A DNA stretch of 33,421 nucleotides from Gammaproteobacteria bacterium (GCA_029941485.1 JAPYOZ010000003.1:1-33421), one strand, 5' to 3'; counted from the stretch's first letter, positions 7,951 to 17,422 are shown. Program-made: numbers and translations. Notes: a model not told the origin generated them from the sequence alone.

Positions 7951-7956
7951 TATAAT
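7951..7956 (+). promoter_or_regulatory. Candidate -10 box for tig-clpP-clpX-hflX-lon
   Basis: A perfect TATAAT lies 38 bases before the tig ATG and just after the cytochrome terminator, which is where a promoter is needed. No convincing -35 is present at 16-18 bases, and I see no clear heat-shock sigma element. Confidence 0.35.
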
Positions 7957-7994
7957 TCACTATTTTTTTAAGTACAACATTTGGATTTATAACA

Positions 7995-9293
7995 ATGAAA
8001 ACTTCACTAGAAACATTAGACGGTCTTAAGAGGTCGTTAACCGTTGAACTACCTATTGATACCTTTAAGCAAAAAACAGATAAAGTTTTGAAAAAAATGG
8101 CCCCACAAGTAACCGTTGATGGTTTTAGAAAAGGAAAAGTACCTTTATCCATTTTGCGTAAACAGTTTGGTGCGAATGCGAGCTCGGATGCGGTGAATGA
8201 AATTGTTGGTGAAACATTGATGGATGCACTGGCTGAAGTTAAGTTAACACCCGTTGCACAGCCAATCATTACTAAAATTGATTCAAACGATGACAGTGAT
8301 TTTTCTTACACGGTGGAGTTTGAGATATTCCCTGAAGTTAAAGTGGGCGATTTTTCTAAGTTAAAAATTGATCAAACTGCCGTTAAGATTACCAAGGCCG
8401 ATGAAGACAAAACGCTGGATGGCTTAAAAGAGCAATCAACAGAATACAAGGCAGTGAAGCGAAATTCTAAAGAAGGCGACCGTTTAAGCATCGACTTTAA
8501 AGGTTTGATAGATGGAAAAATCTTTGAAGGTGGCGAAGCAAAAGATTTTAGCATTGTGATAGGTAAGGGCTCTATGATTAAGGGCTTTGAAGAAGGTTTG
8601 ACTGATGTTGCCACCGATAAGACGGTAACACTGGATTTGGTTTTTCCAAAAGAATACCAAGCGCCTCAATTAGCGGGTAAGGCCGTAACTTTTGAGGTAA
8701 CCATTAACGAAGTGGCCTCACCTAAGGTACCAAAGCTAGACGAAAAATTTGCCAAGAAGTTTGGCGAAAAAGACATGGATGCCTTGCAAAAGAGCATGAA
8801 AGAGCAAATGCGAGTTGAGATTGATAATCGTCTTGCTAATCAAAATAAAGACGCTATATTTAATGCCTTATTAGTGGCCAATGAATTTGATGTGCCACAA
8901 GGAAGTATTGATAGTGAAGCTCAAAATCTATTGAATGAAATGCAAGCGCGTATGCAGCAACAAGGCATGGATTCTCAAACTGCTAGCTTGCCGGCTTCCA
9001 CTTTTAATGGCGAAGCTGAGAAACGTGTTAAGTTGGGCTTATTAGTTAATCAGATTGCCAGTGACAATAAATTTGTCGCTAGTAAAGAACAGCTCGATGC
9101 AAAATTAAAAGAAATGTCACAATCTTATGGTGAAAATGCTCAGCAAATGGTAGACTACTACAATGAAGATCCTACTAGATTAACTAGTATTGAGTTATTA
9201 GTGGTAGAAAAAATGGTAGCAGATTTAATTTTAGAAAAGGCTAAAGTAACTTCTAAAAACAAAAAGTTTCAAGAAGTGACACAACAAGGATAA
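7995..9293 (+). CDS. tig: Trigger factor (ribosome-associated chaperone and prolyl isomerase)
   Basis: This 432-residue chaperone binds at the ribosomal exit tunnel and shields nascent chains. The ribosome-binding signature GFRKGKVP is at 43-50. An FKBP-type isomerase domain follows at roughly 155-245 (GDRLSIDFKG...FEGG...GFEEGL). The C-terminal arms are rich in Met and Gln (MQARMQQQGM). Length matches the family. There is no strong ribosome site before the ATG. The TAA stop is directly followed by the clpP ATG, so the genes are translationally linked. Confidence 0.97.
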   Translation: MKTSLETLDGLKRSLTVELPIDTFKQKTDKVLKKMAPQVTVDGFRKGKVPLSILRKQFGANASSDAVNEIVGETLMDALAEVKLTPVAQPIITKIDSNDDSDFSYTVEFEIFPEVKVGDFSKLKIDQTAVKITKADEDKTLDGLKEQSTEYKAVKRNSKEGDRLSIDFKGLIDGKIFEGGEAKDFSIVIGKGSMIKGFEEGLTDVATDKTVTLDLVFPKEYQAPQLAGKAVTFEVTINEVASPKVPKLDEKFAKKFGEKDMDALQKSMKEQMRVEIDNRLANQNKDAIFNALLVANEFDVPQGSIDSEAQNLLNEMQARMQQQGMDSQTASLPASTFNGEAEKRVKLGLLVNQIASDNKFVASKEQLDAKLKEMSQSYGENAQQMVDYYNEDPTRLTSIELLVVEKMVADLILEKAKVTSKNKKFQEVTQQG

Positions 9294-9890
9294 ATGGATA
9301 TTAAAAATCTAAATCAAATACCGATGGTGGTAGAACAATCTGCCCGAGGTGAACGTGCGTACGATATTTATTCTCGCCTTTTAAAGGAGCGCGTTGTTTT
9401 TTTAGTAGGTCCAGTAGAGGACTACATGGCCAACGTGATTGTTGCTCAATTATTATTCCTTGAATCTGAAAATCCTGATAAAGACATTCATTTGTACATC
9501 AATTCTCCAGGTGGCTCGGTTTCAGCGGGTTTGGCAATTTACGACACCATGCAGTTTATCAAACCAGACGTGTCTACACTATGCATTGGTCAAGCGGCCA
9601 GTATGGGTGCTTTGTTGCTTGCTGCAGGCGCTAAAGACAAGCGTTTTGCATTGCCACATGCGAGGTGCATGATTCATCAGCCGTTAGGTGGGTTCTCTGG
9701 TCAGGCGAGTGATATCGATATTCATGCACAAGAGATTTTAAAAGTGAGAGAAAGGCTCAACCTTATTTTAAAAAACCACACGAGTCAAAACCTTAAAACC
9801 ATTCAAAAGGACACCGATAGAGACAACTTTATGTCAGCCGATGAGGCGGCTAAATACGGTTTAATCGATCGAGTACTTGCAAAACGATAA
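9294..9890 (+). CDS. clpP: ATP-dependent Clp protease proteolytic subunit ClpP
   Basis: This 198-residue serine peptidase forms the tetradecameric chamber of ClpXP. The catalytic triad is S103 (GQAASMGALLL), H128 (PHARCMIHQP) and D177 (DTDRDNF), with the same spacing as in E. coli. The start codon touches the tig stop with no gap. The only ribosome site is an AAGGA about three bases upstream, inside tig. clpX begins 13 bases after the stop. Confidence 0.98.
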   Translation: MDIKNLNQIPMVVEQSARGERAYDIYSRLLKERVVFLVGPVEDYMANVIVAQLLFLESENPDKDIHLYINSPGGSVSAGLAIYDTMQFIKPDVSTLCIGQAASMGALLLAAGAKDKRFALPHARCMIHQPLGGFSGQASDIDIHAQEILKVRERLNLILKNHTSQNLKTIQKDTDRDNFMSADEAAKYGLIDRVLAKR

Positions 9891-9903
9891 GAGGTTGTAA
9901 TCC

Positions 9904-11160
9904 ATGCCAGAAAATACCGAAGACCTTCATTGTTCATTTTGCGGAAAAGCAAAGTCTGAGGTTGATCGCCTCATTGCTGGTCCGGGCGTTTACATTTGCA
10001 ACGAATGCATTGAATCTTGTTACGATTTAATTCAAGAACAAGCTTTAAAAGAAGTTGTCGATGAGCATCAAAACTGGGATTACACTCCTAAAGAATTAAG
10101 AGACTTTTTGGATGAGTACGTGATCGGGCAAGAGCATGCTAAGAAAGTATTATCCGTAGCAGTTTACAACCATTATAAGCGTCTACAAAGTGGCTATATT
10201 TCTAACGAAGTTGAACTGGATAAGTCTAATATTTTAATGATTGGCCCTACTGGCTCTGGCAAGACGTTATTAGCACAAACGTTGGCGCGTATTTTGGACG
10301 TGCCATTTACAGTGGCTGATGCCACTACGTTAACCGAAGCGGGTTATGTGGGTGATGACGTTGAAAACGTTATCAAGAGCTTGTTGTCTCGTTGTGATTT
10401 TGACCCTGAGCGTGCTGAGCGCGGTATTATTTTTATTGACGAAATTGATAAAATTTCTCGTCGTTCCGATTCTCCGTCGATTACCCGTGATGTTTCTGGT
10501 GAAGGTGTGCAACAAGCAATGCTTAAACTAATTGAAGGTACTGTGGCTTCCGTTCCTCCACAAGGTGGACGCAAGCACCCCAATCAAGAAACCATTGACG
10601 TTGACACTTCAAAGATTTTATTTATCTGTGGTGGTGCGTTTGATGGTCTAGATAAAATCATTGGTAAGCGTGTTGAAAAATCTACAGGCATTGGTTTTTC
10701 TGCGGATTTAAAAGATCAAAGCAAGGAAAAGACTTTAACAGATTTATTTGATTTGATTGAGCCAGAAGATTTAATTAAGTTTGGACTTATCCCAGAATTG
10801 GTTGGCCGTTTACCTGTGCAAACATCACTGAGTGAACTGGACGAGAAAGCTTTGGTGCAAATTTTAACCAAGCCAAAAAACTCAGTAATCAAACAGTTCA
10901 AAGAGGTTTTTTTAATGGAAGGGGTAAAGCTTACTTTTAATAAGCCAGCTTTATCAGCCATTGCCAAGTTAGCCATTAAGCGCAAAACAGGCGCTAGAGG
11001 ACTGCGCTCAATTATTGAAGATTTATTGTTAGATACTATGTTTGATTTGCCTTCAATGGAAAGTGTGGCGGAAGTTGTTATTGATAAGGCGGTTGTTGAA
11101 AAGAAAAAAACACCATTAATGCTGCACAAGTCTGAAAAAAAATCTAAAAAAGCCAGTTAA
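9904..11160 (+). CDS. clpX: ATP-dependent Clp protease ATP-binding subunit ClpX
   Basis: This 418-residue AAA+ unfoldase delivers substrates to ClpP. The N-terminal zinc-binding domain has C10, C13, C32 and C35. Walker A GPTGSGKT is at 114-121, the GYVG pore loop at 147-150, Walker B IIFIDE at 175-180 and the RKH loop at 223-225. The ClpP-docking loop carries TGIGFSADLK near 261-270. The C-terminus is a Lys-rich tail (EKKSKKAS). The next gene, hflX, starts five bases after the stop. Confidence 0.98.
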   Translation: MPENTEDLHCSFCGKAKSEVDRLIAGPGVYICNECIESCYDLIQEQALKEVVDEHQNWDYTPKELRDFLDEYVIGQEHAKKVLSVAVYNHYKRLQSGYISNEVELDKSNILMIGPTGSGKTLLAQTLARILDVPFTVADATTLTEAGYVGDDVENVIKSLLSRCDFDPERAERGIIFIDEIDKISRRSDSPSITRDVSGEGVQQAMLKLIEGTVASVPPQGGRKHPNQETIDVDTSKILFICGGAFDGLDKIIGKRVEKSTGIGFSADLKDQSKEKTLTDLFDLIEPEDLIKFGLIPELVGRLPVQTSLSELDEKALVQILTKPKNSVIKQFKEVFLMEGVKLTFNKPALSAIAKLAIKRKTGARGLRSIIEDLLLDTMFDLPSMESVAEVVIDKAVVEKKKTPLMLHKSEKKSKKAS

Positions 11161-11165
11161 TCCTA

Positions 11166-12482
11166 TTGGAACTATTTGATCGTCAAAAAGATTGGGTTGG
11201 TCAGGGTGAGAGAACGCTACTGGTTTATGTCGAACTTCCTGGCAATAGACACATACACAACGGTTTAGAAGAATTTATAGAGCTGGCTAACTCTTCAGGA
11301 TTGGAGATTATTCAAGCGCTTAAGGTAAATCGAAATATTGCCACTGCTCAGTATTTTATTGGCTCTGGTAAGGTTGAAGAAATAGCCGAACTGGCTAAAG
11401 AAAACGAAATTGAATTGGTGATTTTTGCCCCAGAACTGTCTCCCTCACAAGAAAGAAATTTAGAAAAAAAACTCAACTGCCAAGTGATGGATCGAACGGG
11501 ACTGATCTTGGATATTTTTGCTTTAAGAGCGCAATCATTTGAAGGTAAATTACAAGTTGAATTGGCTCAGCTTCGACATCTATCGACTCGATTAGTGAGA
11601 GGTTGGACCCACCTAGAAAGGCAAAAAGGTGGCATCGGTTTAAGAGGGCCAGGTGAAACACAATTAGAAACCGATAAGCGCTTAATTGCACTTCGCATTA
11701 AAAACATTAGCAAACGTTTAGAAAAAGTACACAAGCAACGTGATCTAGGCAGGAAATCACGTGTTAAAAATGAGCTCCCTATGATTGCTTTGGCAGGCTA
11801 TACCAATGCAGGAAAGTCCACTTTATTCAATGCGCTGACCAAAGCAGAAGTATTCGCAGACGACCGACTCTTTGCTACGTTAGATTCTACCATTAGGAGG
11901 GTAATCTTACCCGCTTCTGGCGAAGCCGTTATTGCCGATACCGTGGGTTTTATTCAAGATCTTCCTCACGATCTTGTTGCTGCGTTTAAATCCACATTAG
12001 AAGAAACTCGGCGTGCCAACGTAATACTTCATGTGGTTGATGCTTCCGATGAGTATCATCATGAAAAAATTGATCAGGTGGAAGACATTATTAATGAGAT
12101 TGACGCAGATGAAATACCCAGTCTCTTGGTAATGAATAAAATTGATCGTTTGGAAAACTTTAAACCAAGAATTGATAGGGACAAGGACGGAAGAATTTAT
12201 CGTGTTTGGGTTTCGGCTCAAACGTTTGATGGGATTGATCTTTTATATCAAACATTGGCTGAACAGCTTAGTGGTATGATGACACGTGCAAGAATACAGC
12301 TTGATGTGAAGGCGGCCTACATTCGTAGTGAAATTTACAATATTGGCTATATACACAATGAAAAGATGGATGATTTTGGGCAGTGGGTACTTGAAATTAA
12401 CGTTACCAACCACTATCTATCTAAGTTATTACAAAAGCAAGGCGTAAAGCTATTATGGGAACAGAAGTCACAACAGAAGTAA
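11166..12482 (+). CDS. hflX: Ribosome-rescue GTPase HflX
   Basis: This 438-residue GTPase splits stalled 70S ribosomes after heat or antibiotic stress. The N-terminal domain includes FIGSGKVEEIA, and a GGIGLRGPGETQLETDKR linker follows. The GTPase has G1 GYTNAGKSTLFN (211-222), DTVGFI (258-263) and NKID (324-327). No ATG is suitably placed. The TTG at 11166 gives the usual short N-terminus (ELFDR, compare the family's FDR/FER starts). hflX commonly sits in the hfq-hflX-hflKC cluster; here it lies between clpX and lon. Its last 28 bases overlap lon. Confidence 0.93.
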   Translation: MELFDRQKDWVGQGERTLLVYVELPGNRHIHNGLEEFIELANSSGLEIIQALKVNRNIATAQYFIGSGKVEEIAELAKENEIELVIFAPELSPSQERNLEKKLNCQVMDRTGLILDIFALRAQSFEGKLQVELAQLRHLSTRLVRGWTHLERQKGGIGLRGPGETQLETDKRLIALRIKNISKRLEKVHKQRDLGRKSRVKNELPMIALAGYTNAGKSTLFNALTKAEVFADDRLFATLDSTIRRVILPASGEAVIADTVGFIQDLPHDLVAAFKSTLEETRRANVILHVVDASDEYHHEKIDQVEDIINEIDADEIPSLLVMNKIDRLENFKPRIDRDKDGRIYRVWVSAQTFDGIDLLYQTLAEQLSGMMTRARIQLDVKAAYIRSEIYNIGYIHNEKMDDFGQWVLEINVTNHYLSKLLQKQGVKLLWEQKSQQK

Positions 12483-14794
12483 TCGATTTAAGCAAGGAGC
12501 GGGTTCCATTATTGCCACTTAGAGACGTGGTTGTTTTTCCGCACACAGTGATGCCGCTTTTTGTTGGCAGAAAAACCTCTGTGAATGCAATTACACAGGC
12601 CATGGGCACTAATAAATACATTTTTTTAGTGACTCAAAAAGACGAAAAAATTGAAAACCCAACTAATGACGAGTTGTACAGAGTGGGCACACTGGCCACT
12701 ATTTTACAAATGCTGAAACTACCTGATGGAACTATTAAAGTTCTTGTGGAGGGAGTTAAACGTGCAAAGGTTGAAGAGTTTTTTGATTCTGACGATGGTT
12801 TTAGCGAAGTCTTAGTGAATGATTTTATGCTTGAATCTAGTGAAGACACTGAGATTAAAGCCATGATGCGCCTTGCACTTGAAAGTTTTGAGACTTACAT
12901 TAAACTGAATAAAAAGATACCTGAAGAAGTTGTTAAAGCTTTGCAGGAAATCAGCGATGTGGAGCGTTTTAGTGATGTCATTATTGCTAATTTAAATCTT
13001 AAGATCCATGAAAAACAATCCTTATTAGAGGGCGACAGAGCTAAGGATCGATTGGATAAAATACTGTTGGTTATTCAGGGCGAAATCGATATCTTAAGTG
13101 CTGAAAGGAAGATCCAATCTCGAGTACGCAAGCAAATGGAATCCAATCAAAGGGATTACTATTTAAACGAACAGATGAAATCCATTCAAAAGGAATTGGG
13201 CCAGGCTGAAGATGAAAATGAAATTGAAGACCTTCAATCAAGCATCAATAAAGCGAAAATGCCTAAATTGGTTAAAACTAAAGCACAAAGCGAATTGAAG
13301 AAGCTTTCACGCATGTCGTCGCAGTCTTCTGATGCGTCTATCATTCGCACGTACATTGAAAATTTATGCGATGTGCCGTGGAAGAAAAAAACCATTATTA
13401 ACAAAGACCTTAAGAAAGCACAAAAGATTTTAGATGGTGATCATTATGGTTTAAATAAAGTCAAGGAGCGAATTTTAGAGCACTTAGCTGTACAAACCCG
13501 TGTGACACACAATAAAGCCAATATTTTGTGCCTTGTTGGCCCTCCTGGTGTGGGTAAAACTTCCTTGGGTGAGTCGATTGCCAAAGCGGTTAATCGCAAA
13601 TACGTGCGTATGGCGTTAGGTGGTGTGCGTGATGAGGCTGAAATTCGTGGCCATAGACGTACTTACATTGGCGCAATGCCAGGCTCTATCGTGCAAAAAA
13701 TGCAAAAAGTGAAGGTTAAAAATCCACTGTTTTTACTTGATGAAATTGAAAAAATGGCTTCTGATTACCGAGGCGACCCATCTTCAGCTATGCTAGAAGT
13801 GCTAGATCCTGAGCAAAACCACACGTTTAATGATCACTATTTAGAGGTTGATTACGATCTTTCTCAAGTGATGTTTGTGGCTACGGCTAATTCATTAGAT
13901 TTGCCACAACCGTTGTTAGATCGCATGGAAATTATCGAATTGTCAGGCTACACTGAGGATGAGAAAGTACAAATTGCCAAGCGTCATTTAGTGGCAAAGG
14001 CGATGGAAAACAACGGCATTAAATCAAGCGAGATTGATTTTAAAGATTCAGCGATTTTAGACATTATCCGTTACTATACCCGCGAGGCAGGTGTGCGTAG
14101 TTTGAGCCGTACCATTAGTACAATTTGTCGTAAGGTAGTGAAAGAAGTTGTGCTTAAAAAACGCAAAAGTAGAGCGATTATCAATGTTAAAAGTTTAGCA
14201 AAATATTTAGGGGTTAAAAAATTCCGCTATGGTTTGGCAGAAGAGCACAATCAAGTGGGTGAAGTCACAGGCCTGGCATGGACATCGGTTGGCGGTGATT
14301 TATTAACCATTGAAGCCACTGCTTACAAAGGCAAAGGCAAGCTGAAATACACAGGCCAATTAGGCGATGTGATGAAAGAGTCTATCCAGGCGGCCATGAG
14401 TGTTGTGCGTACGCGTGCCAAAGAGCTAAATATTGATAGCGACTTCCAAAACAAGCTGGATATTCATATTCACGTACCCGATGGCTCTACCCCGAAAGAC
14501 GGGCCAAGTGCAGGCGCGGCAATGTGCACGTCTTTAGTGTCAGTATTAACAGGACGTAAAGTCAAAGCTGATGTGGCCATGACTGGTGAAATTACCCTGC
14601 GTGGTGAAATTACACCGATTGGTGGCCTTAAAGAGAAAATGCTGGCTGCACTTCGCGGCGGTATTAAAACCGTGATTATTCCTGATGATAATGAGCGTGA
14701 ACTTTCTGAAGTTCCTGACAAAATTAAAGGTGAGCTAAACGTGATTAAAGTTAAGTGGATTGACGAGGTGCTGGATATTGCTTTAGAAAAATAA
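12455..14794 (+). CDS. lon: ATP-dependent protease Lon
   Basis: This 779-residue AAA+ protease degrades misfolded and regulatory proteins. The N-terminal substrate domain begins VPLLPLRDVVVFPHTVMPLFVGR. A coiled coil lies around 185-290. Walker A is GPPGVGKT (362-369) and Walker B FLLDEIEK. The catalytic dyad is S685 (KDGPSAGAAM) and K728 (GGLKEKML), 43 residues apart as in E. coli. The ATG is inside the end of hflX in another frame, so translation is probably coupled. A terminator follows directly. Confidence 0.97.
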   Translation: MGTEVTTEVIDLSKERVPLLPLRDVVVFPHTVMPLFVGRKTSVNAITQAMGTNKYIFLVTQKDEKIENPTNDELYRVGTLATILQMLKLPDGTIKVLVEGVKRAKVEEFFDSDDGFSEVLVNDFMLESSEDTEIKAMMRLALESFETYIKLNKKIPEEVVKALQEISDVERFSDVIIANLNLKIHEKQSLLEGDRAKDRLDKILLVIQGEIDILSAERKIQSRVRKQMESNQRDYYLNEQMKSIQKELGQAEDENEIEDLQSSINKAKMPKLVKTKAQSELKKLSRMSSQSSDASIIRTYIENLCDVPWKKKTIINKDLKKAQKILDGDHYGLNKVKERILEHLAVQTRVTHNKANILCLVGPPGVGKTSLGESIAKAVNRKYVRMALGGVRDEAEIRGHRRTYIGAMPGSIVQKMQKVKVKNPLFLLDEIEKMASDYRGDPSSAMLEVLDPEQNHTFNDHYLEVDYDLSQVMFVATANSLDLPQPLLDRMEIIELSGYTEDEKVQIAKRHLVAKAMENNGIKSSEIDFKDSAILDIIRYYTREAGVRSLSRTISTICRKVVKEVVLKKRKSRAIINVKSLAKYLGVKKFRYGLAEEHNQVGEVTGLAWTSVGGDLLTIEATAYKGKGKLKYTGQLGDVMKESIQAAMSVVRTRAKELNIDSDFQNKLDIHIHVPDGSTPKDGPSAGAAMCTSLVSVLTGRKVKADVAMTGEITLRGEITPIGGLKEKMLAALRGGIKTVIIPDDNERELSEVPDKIKGELNVIKVKWIDEVLDIALEK

Positions 14795-14803
14795 TTAGTT
14801 AAT

Positions 14804-14833
14804 AAAAAAAGGTGCTTAAAGCGCCTTTTTTTT
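14804..14833 (+). terminator. Rho-independent terminator after lon
   Basis: The stem AAAAAAAGGTGC / GCGCCTTTTTTT (14804-14815 with 14821-14832) has one G-T pair and a 5-base loop. It closes the tig-to-lon block. Read leftward it also lies just beyond the restored stop of the DsrE-like gene, so it can serve both strands. Confidence 0.85.
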
Positions 14834-14847
14834 GAAGAAAAATCGAT

Positions 14848-15272
14848 CTAAGGTCGAATGTAAGAATAGCCCTGTTGCTGTAGTTCGCCAATATGAACCA
14901 CACCAGAAGGTGTGATGTCTACACCATCTGTTAGTGTTGGAAGATGGCCATTCTTCTTCTTATCTTCTTCTTAAAGCCATTCATAGTATTTTGACAAGCA
15001 CTAAAAGTAATGTCATTCATCGCCATCTTTTCGACACGACTAGAGTTTTTATTGCCAGTGGTTAAAATGCCTAAGCCTGGGCCGTAAGCCACAATTTCCA
15101 CATCAACTTTATCAGCACCGTAGTATTTTTGTAAATTGGCCGCATTATTTAGAACGATTTTTTGAATTCTGGCGTCATTTGTGCTGATTTTAATAACGTA
15201 TTGTGGATTAGCGGCTTGCACGTTTAGTGTGAGTAATGCGAACGTCGCAATACTAAGTAGTATTTTTTTCAT
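14848..15272 (-). pseudogene. Exported DsrE-like protein, frameshifted by an 11-bp tandem duplication
   Basis: The first frame gives a 113-residue product ending at 14931. It has a signal peptide (MKKILLSIATFALLTLNVQA) and a DsrE/DsrF-like domain with C93 in FSACQNTM. After residue 103 it degenerates into KKIRRRMAIFQH. The usual family ending (LPTLTDGVDITPSGVVHIGEL, then a GYSYIRP tail) is intact in another frame and stops at 14848. Between them the 11-mer TCTTCTTCTTA occurs twice in tandem (14952-14962, 14963-14973). Removing one copy gives an uninterrupted 137-residue protein through GFKKKNGHLPT. The family is linked to sulfur handling; the exported members are uncharacterised. It could be a true mutation, a reversible slippage site or an assembly error. 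Confidence 0.85.
14952..14973. repeat. Perfect 11-bp tandem duplication
   Basis: TCTTCTTCTTA is repeated twice head to tail inside the DsrE-like gene. Eleven is not a multiple of three, so the second copy shifts the frame. The unit itself contains TTC triplets, which would favour replication slippage. Confidence 0.95.
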
Positions 15273-15312
15273 GGTATTCCCCCGTAAATTTAAAAGCGAC
15301 TTTATAACAAAG

Positions 15313-16623
15313 TCACGATAATTCTACACTTATTTTTTTTAGTTTGGCGTAGTAAAAACCATCAAACTCATGGGTGGGTAGTTGCTGTCTGCCAACAACT
15401 GTTTTAATCCCCCAGTCTAGGTCGATCTTAATTTCACTGACATCATCATGACTGTAAAGAAAGTTAGCCATTTGATCTTCATTCTCGGCTTTTAAAATTG
15501 AACAGGTGGCATATAAAAGCACACCACCTGGCTTTAGCATCTGCCATAAGTTATCAAGAATGGATTTTTGTAATGCCACCAAAGCAGTGATGTCTTTAGG
15601 CTTTCTTAGGAGTTTAATATCAGGATGGCGACGAATAACACCAGTGGCTGAACATGGCGCATCGAGCAGAATTTTATCAAATAATTTACCACCCTTTATG
15701 CCCCCTTGCAGGGTGAACCAATCTTGCACTTGGGCGTTGCCTTGTGATAAAACAATATTTTTAATGTTAAATCGATTAATATTTTCTGCTACACGTTGAA
15801 GTCTCTCTTCATCGCTGTCTAGTGCGACAATAGTTGATTGTGGCTCTAGTTCACTGAGGTGTGTGGCTTTGCCACCAGGTGCAGAGCAGGCGTCTAAAAT
15901 CAACTCGTTGGCTTGTGGATCAAGTAAGTTGGCGGCTAGTTGGGCCGAGCAATCTTGTACGTAGCAAGCGCCTTGTTCAAAACTAGGCAATTTAAATACG
16001 GATACTGCCTCTTCTAGTACCAATGCTTGTGGTGCAATGTCTACTTGGTAAGAGTCAATACCCAATATTGATAATTCTGCTTGATAGTCTTCAAGGTTGT
16101 AATCTGGATGAACACGAATGCTCATGGGTGCTTGAATATTGTTGTTAGCAAATATTTGTTCAAAATAATCAGGGTAATTATTTTTAATTTTTTTAACCAA
16201 CCAACTTGGGTGTGAATAATGAGTTTGTTTTTGTAGGGAGTCTTTTTGCCGATCTACCTCTCTTAAGATGGCGTTTACCAAGCCTTTAGCCCAAACTTTG
16301 TTTAAATCATTTACCACATTAACGGTTTCAAAAATTGCTGCGTGAGTTGCAACATTTGAGTATAAAAGTTGATAAGTACCTAAGAGTAGTAGGCATTGAA
16401 CATCAAGATTGTCTTTTTCTACTGGGTGTTTTAAAAGCTTTGAAACAATATCATTGAGTTGGTGATAAAACCGAATAGTACCAAATACTAAAGACTTAAT
16501 GAGCGATAAGTCTTGATGATCTTGTGGAAATTGAAAGGCTGATAGGGATTGCTTGTTTAATACTACTGAGCAAATTGCCTCTAAGGCAATTGCTCGCGTA
16601 TTGGTACTATTGATATTTTGCAA
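15313..16623 (-). CDS. rsmB: 16S rRNA (cytosine-967-C5)-methyltransferase RsmB
   Basis: This 436-residue SAM-dependent enzyme methylates C967 of 16S rRNA. An N-terminal NusB-like helical domain (about 1-130) is followed by the methyltransferase. SAM binding is seen in DACSAPGGKATHL (244-256). The two working cysteines are C324 (LDAPCSATG) and C374 (YATCSIL). It overlaps dsbC by 17 bases, so the two share a transcript. A weak 6-bp hairpin straddles its stop and may partly end transcription before the DsrE-like gene, which has its own GGGGGAA ribosome site. Confidence 0.95.
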   Translation of the reverse strand: MQNINSTNTRAIALEAICSVVLNKQSLSAFQFPQDHQDLSLIKSLVFGTIRFYHQLNDIVSKLLKHPVEKDNLDVQCLLLLGTYQLLYSNVATHAAIFETVNVVNDLNKVWAKGLVNAILREVDRQKDSLQKQTHYSHPSWLVKKIKNNYPDYFEQIFANNNIQAPMSIRVHPDYNLEDYQAELSILGIDSYQVDIAPQALVLEEAVSVFKLPSFEQGACYVQDCSAQLAANLLDPQANELILDACSAPGGKATHLSELEPQSTIVALDSDEERLQRVAENINRFNIKNIVLSQGNAQVQDWFTLQGGIKGGKLFDKILLDAPCSATGVIRRHPDIKLLRKPKDITALVALQKSILDNLWQMLKPGGVLLYATCSILKAENEDQMANFLYSHDDVSEIKIDLDWGIKTVVGRQQLPTHEFDGFYYAKLKKISVELS

Positions 16624-17329
16624 GTGAGCGTTTTAGTTCTTTTAATAACTCTTTTGGCTTAACATAACCAGGGATGTGGTCACCATTTTCAAAGAAGATA
16701 AATGGCGTGCCTGTGACGTTGAGTTTTTTTGCCAGCACTAAGTGATCAATGACTGGGTTTTCGCATTTATTGAGTGGATTATCTTTTTGTATCATACCTC
16801 TGTCCATTGCTTGTTTTTGATCGTCGGCACACCAGATAGCAACGGAGCGGTAGTAGGATTTAGTGTTTACACCCGAGCGTGGAAAAGCTAAATACTTCAT
16901 GGTAATGCCTGATTTATTGAGTGCGACAATGTCTTTGTGTAATTGACGGCAGAAAGGGCAATCCACATCAGTGAACACGTTGATGATGTATTTCTCATCA
17001 TCGGCTTTGTAGATAACTTTTTCATTGTCAGTTGTTGTGGCAAGTATTTCTTTGGCTAAACTCGATACTCTAGATTGAGTAAGGTTTTTGCGTGTTTTTA
17101 AATCAATCACTTCACCTTGAGACAAATAACGACCATCTTCCGAGATGTAGATAACGTCTAATCTTGGCTCTCTTAGAATAACCTCGTACAAGCCTAAAAA
17201 TGGTGTGGGGCTAATGTCTTCTTTAGTAACATTAGGAAAGTAAGCGTTAAGACCTTTGACAATGTCATTTGTATCGGCTAAAACATTGTTTGAAAAAATG
17301 GTTAATAAAATAAATAATGACTTTAACAT
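16607..17329 (-). CDS. dsbC: Periplasmic thiol:disulfide interchange protein DsbC
   Basis: This 240-residue precursor of a disulfide isomerase has a signal peptide (MLKSLFILLTIFSNNVLA). An N-terminal dimerisation domain ends near residue 80. The thioredoxin domain has the active site CPFC (124-127) and the cis-proline loop TGTP (P209). C167 and C189 would form the structural second disulfide, as in E. coli. It should correct wrong disulfides in exported proteins and may help keep cytochrome haem cysteines reduced. It is followed by rsmB. There is no obvious ribosome binding site. Confidence 0.92.
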   Translation of the reverse strand: MLKSLFILLTIFSNNVLADTNDIVKGLNAYFPNVTKEDISPTPFLGLYEVILREPRLDVIYISEDGRYLSQGEVIDLKTRKNLTQSRVSSLAKEILATTTDNEKVIYKADDEKYIINVFTDVDCPFCRQLHKDIVALNKSGITMKYLAFPRSGVNTKSYYRSVAIWCADDQKQAMDRGMIQKDNPLNKCENPVIDHLVLAKKLNVTGTPFIFFENGDHIPGYVKPKELLKELKRSLAKYQ

Positions 17330-17422
17330 GGCAAGAAATCTATTGATAAAAATGAATAAATTTTACCTACTTAGGTACAATTGCGCCATTGTATTTATTA
17401 AAACATTTATATAGAAGTTATT

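Noticed and set aside
10716..11129. Open frame of 137 codons antisense to clpX
   Set aside because: It is a shadow of the clpX coding strand with low-complexity Ser/Asn-rich sequence, no ribosome site and no recognisable domain.
14931..15272. Taking the 113-residue DsrE-like frame as a complete normal gene
   Set aside because: Its last residues are repeat-derived and the true family ending continues in another frame to 14848.
17343..17381. TTGATA and TACAAT as a promoter pair for pepA
   Set aside because: The spacing of 27 bases is too long for a sigma-70 promoter; only the TACAAT could be a -10.
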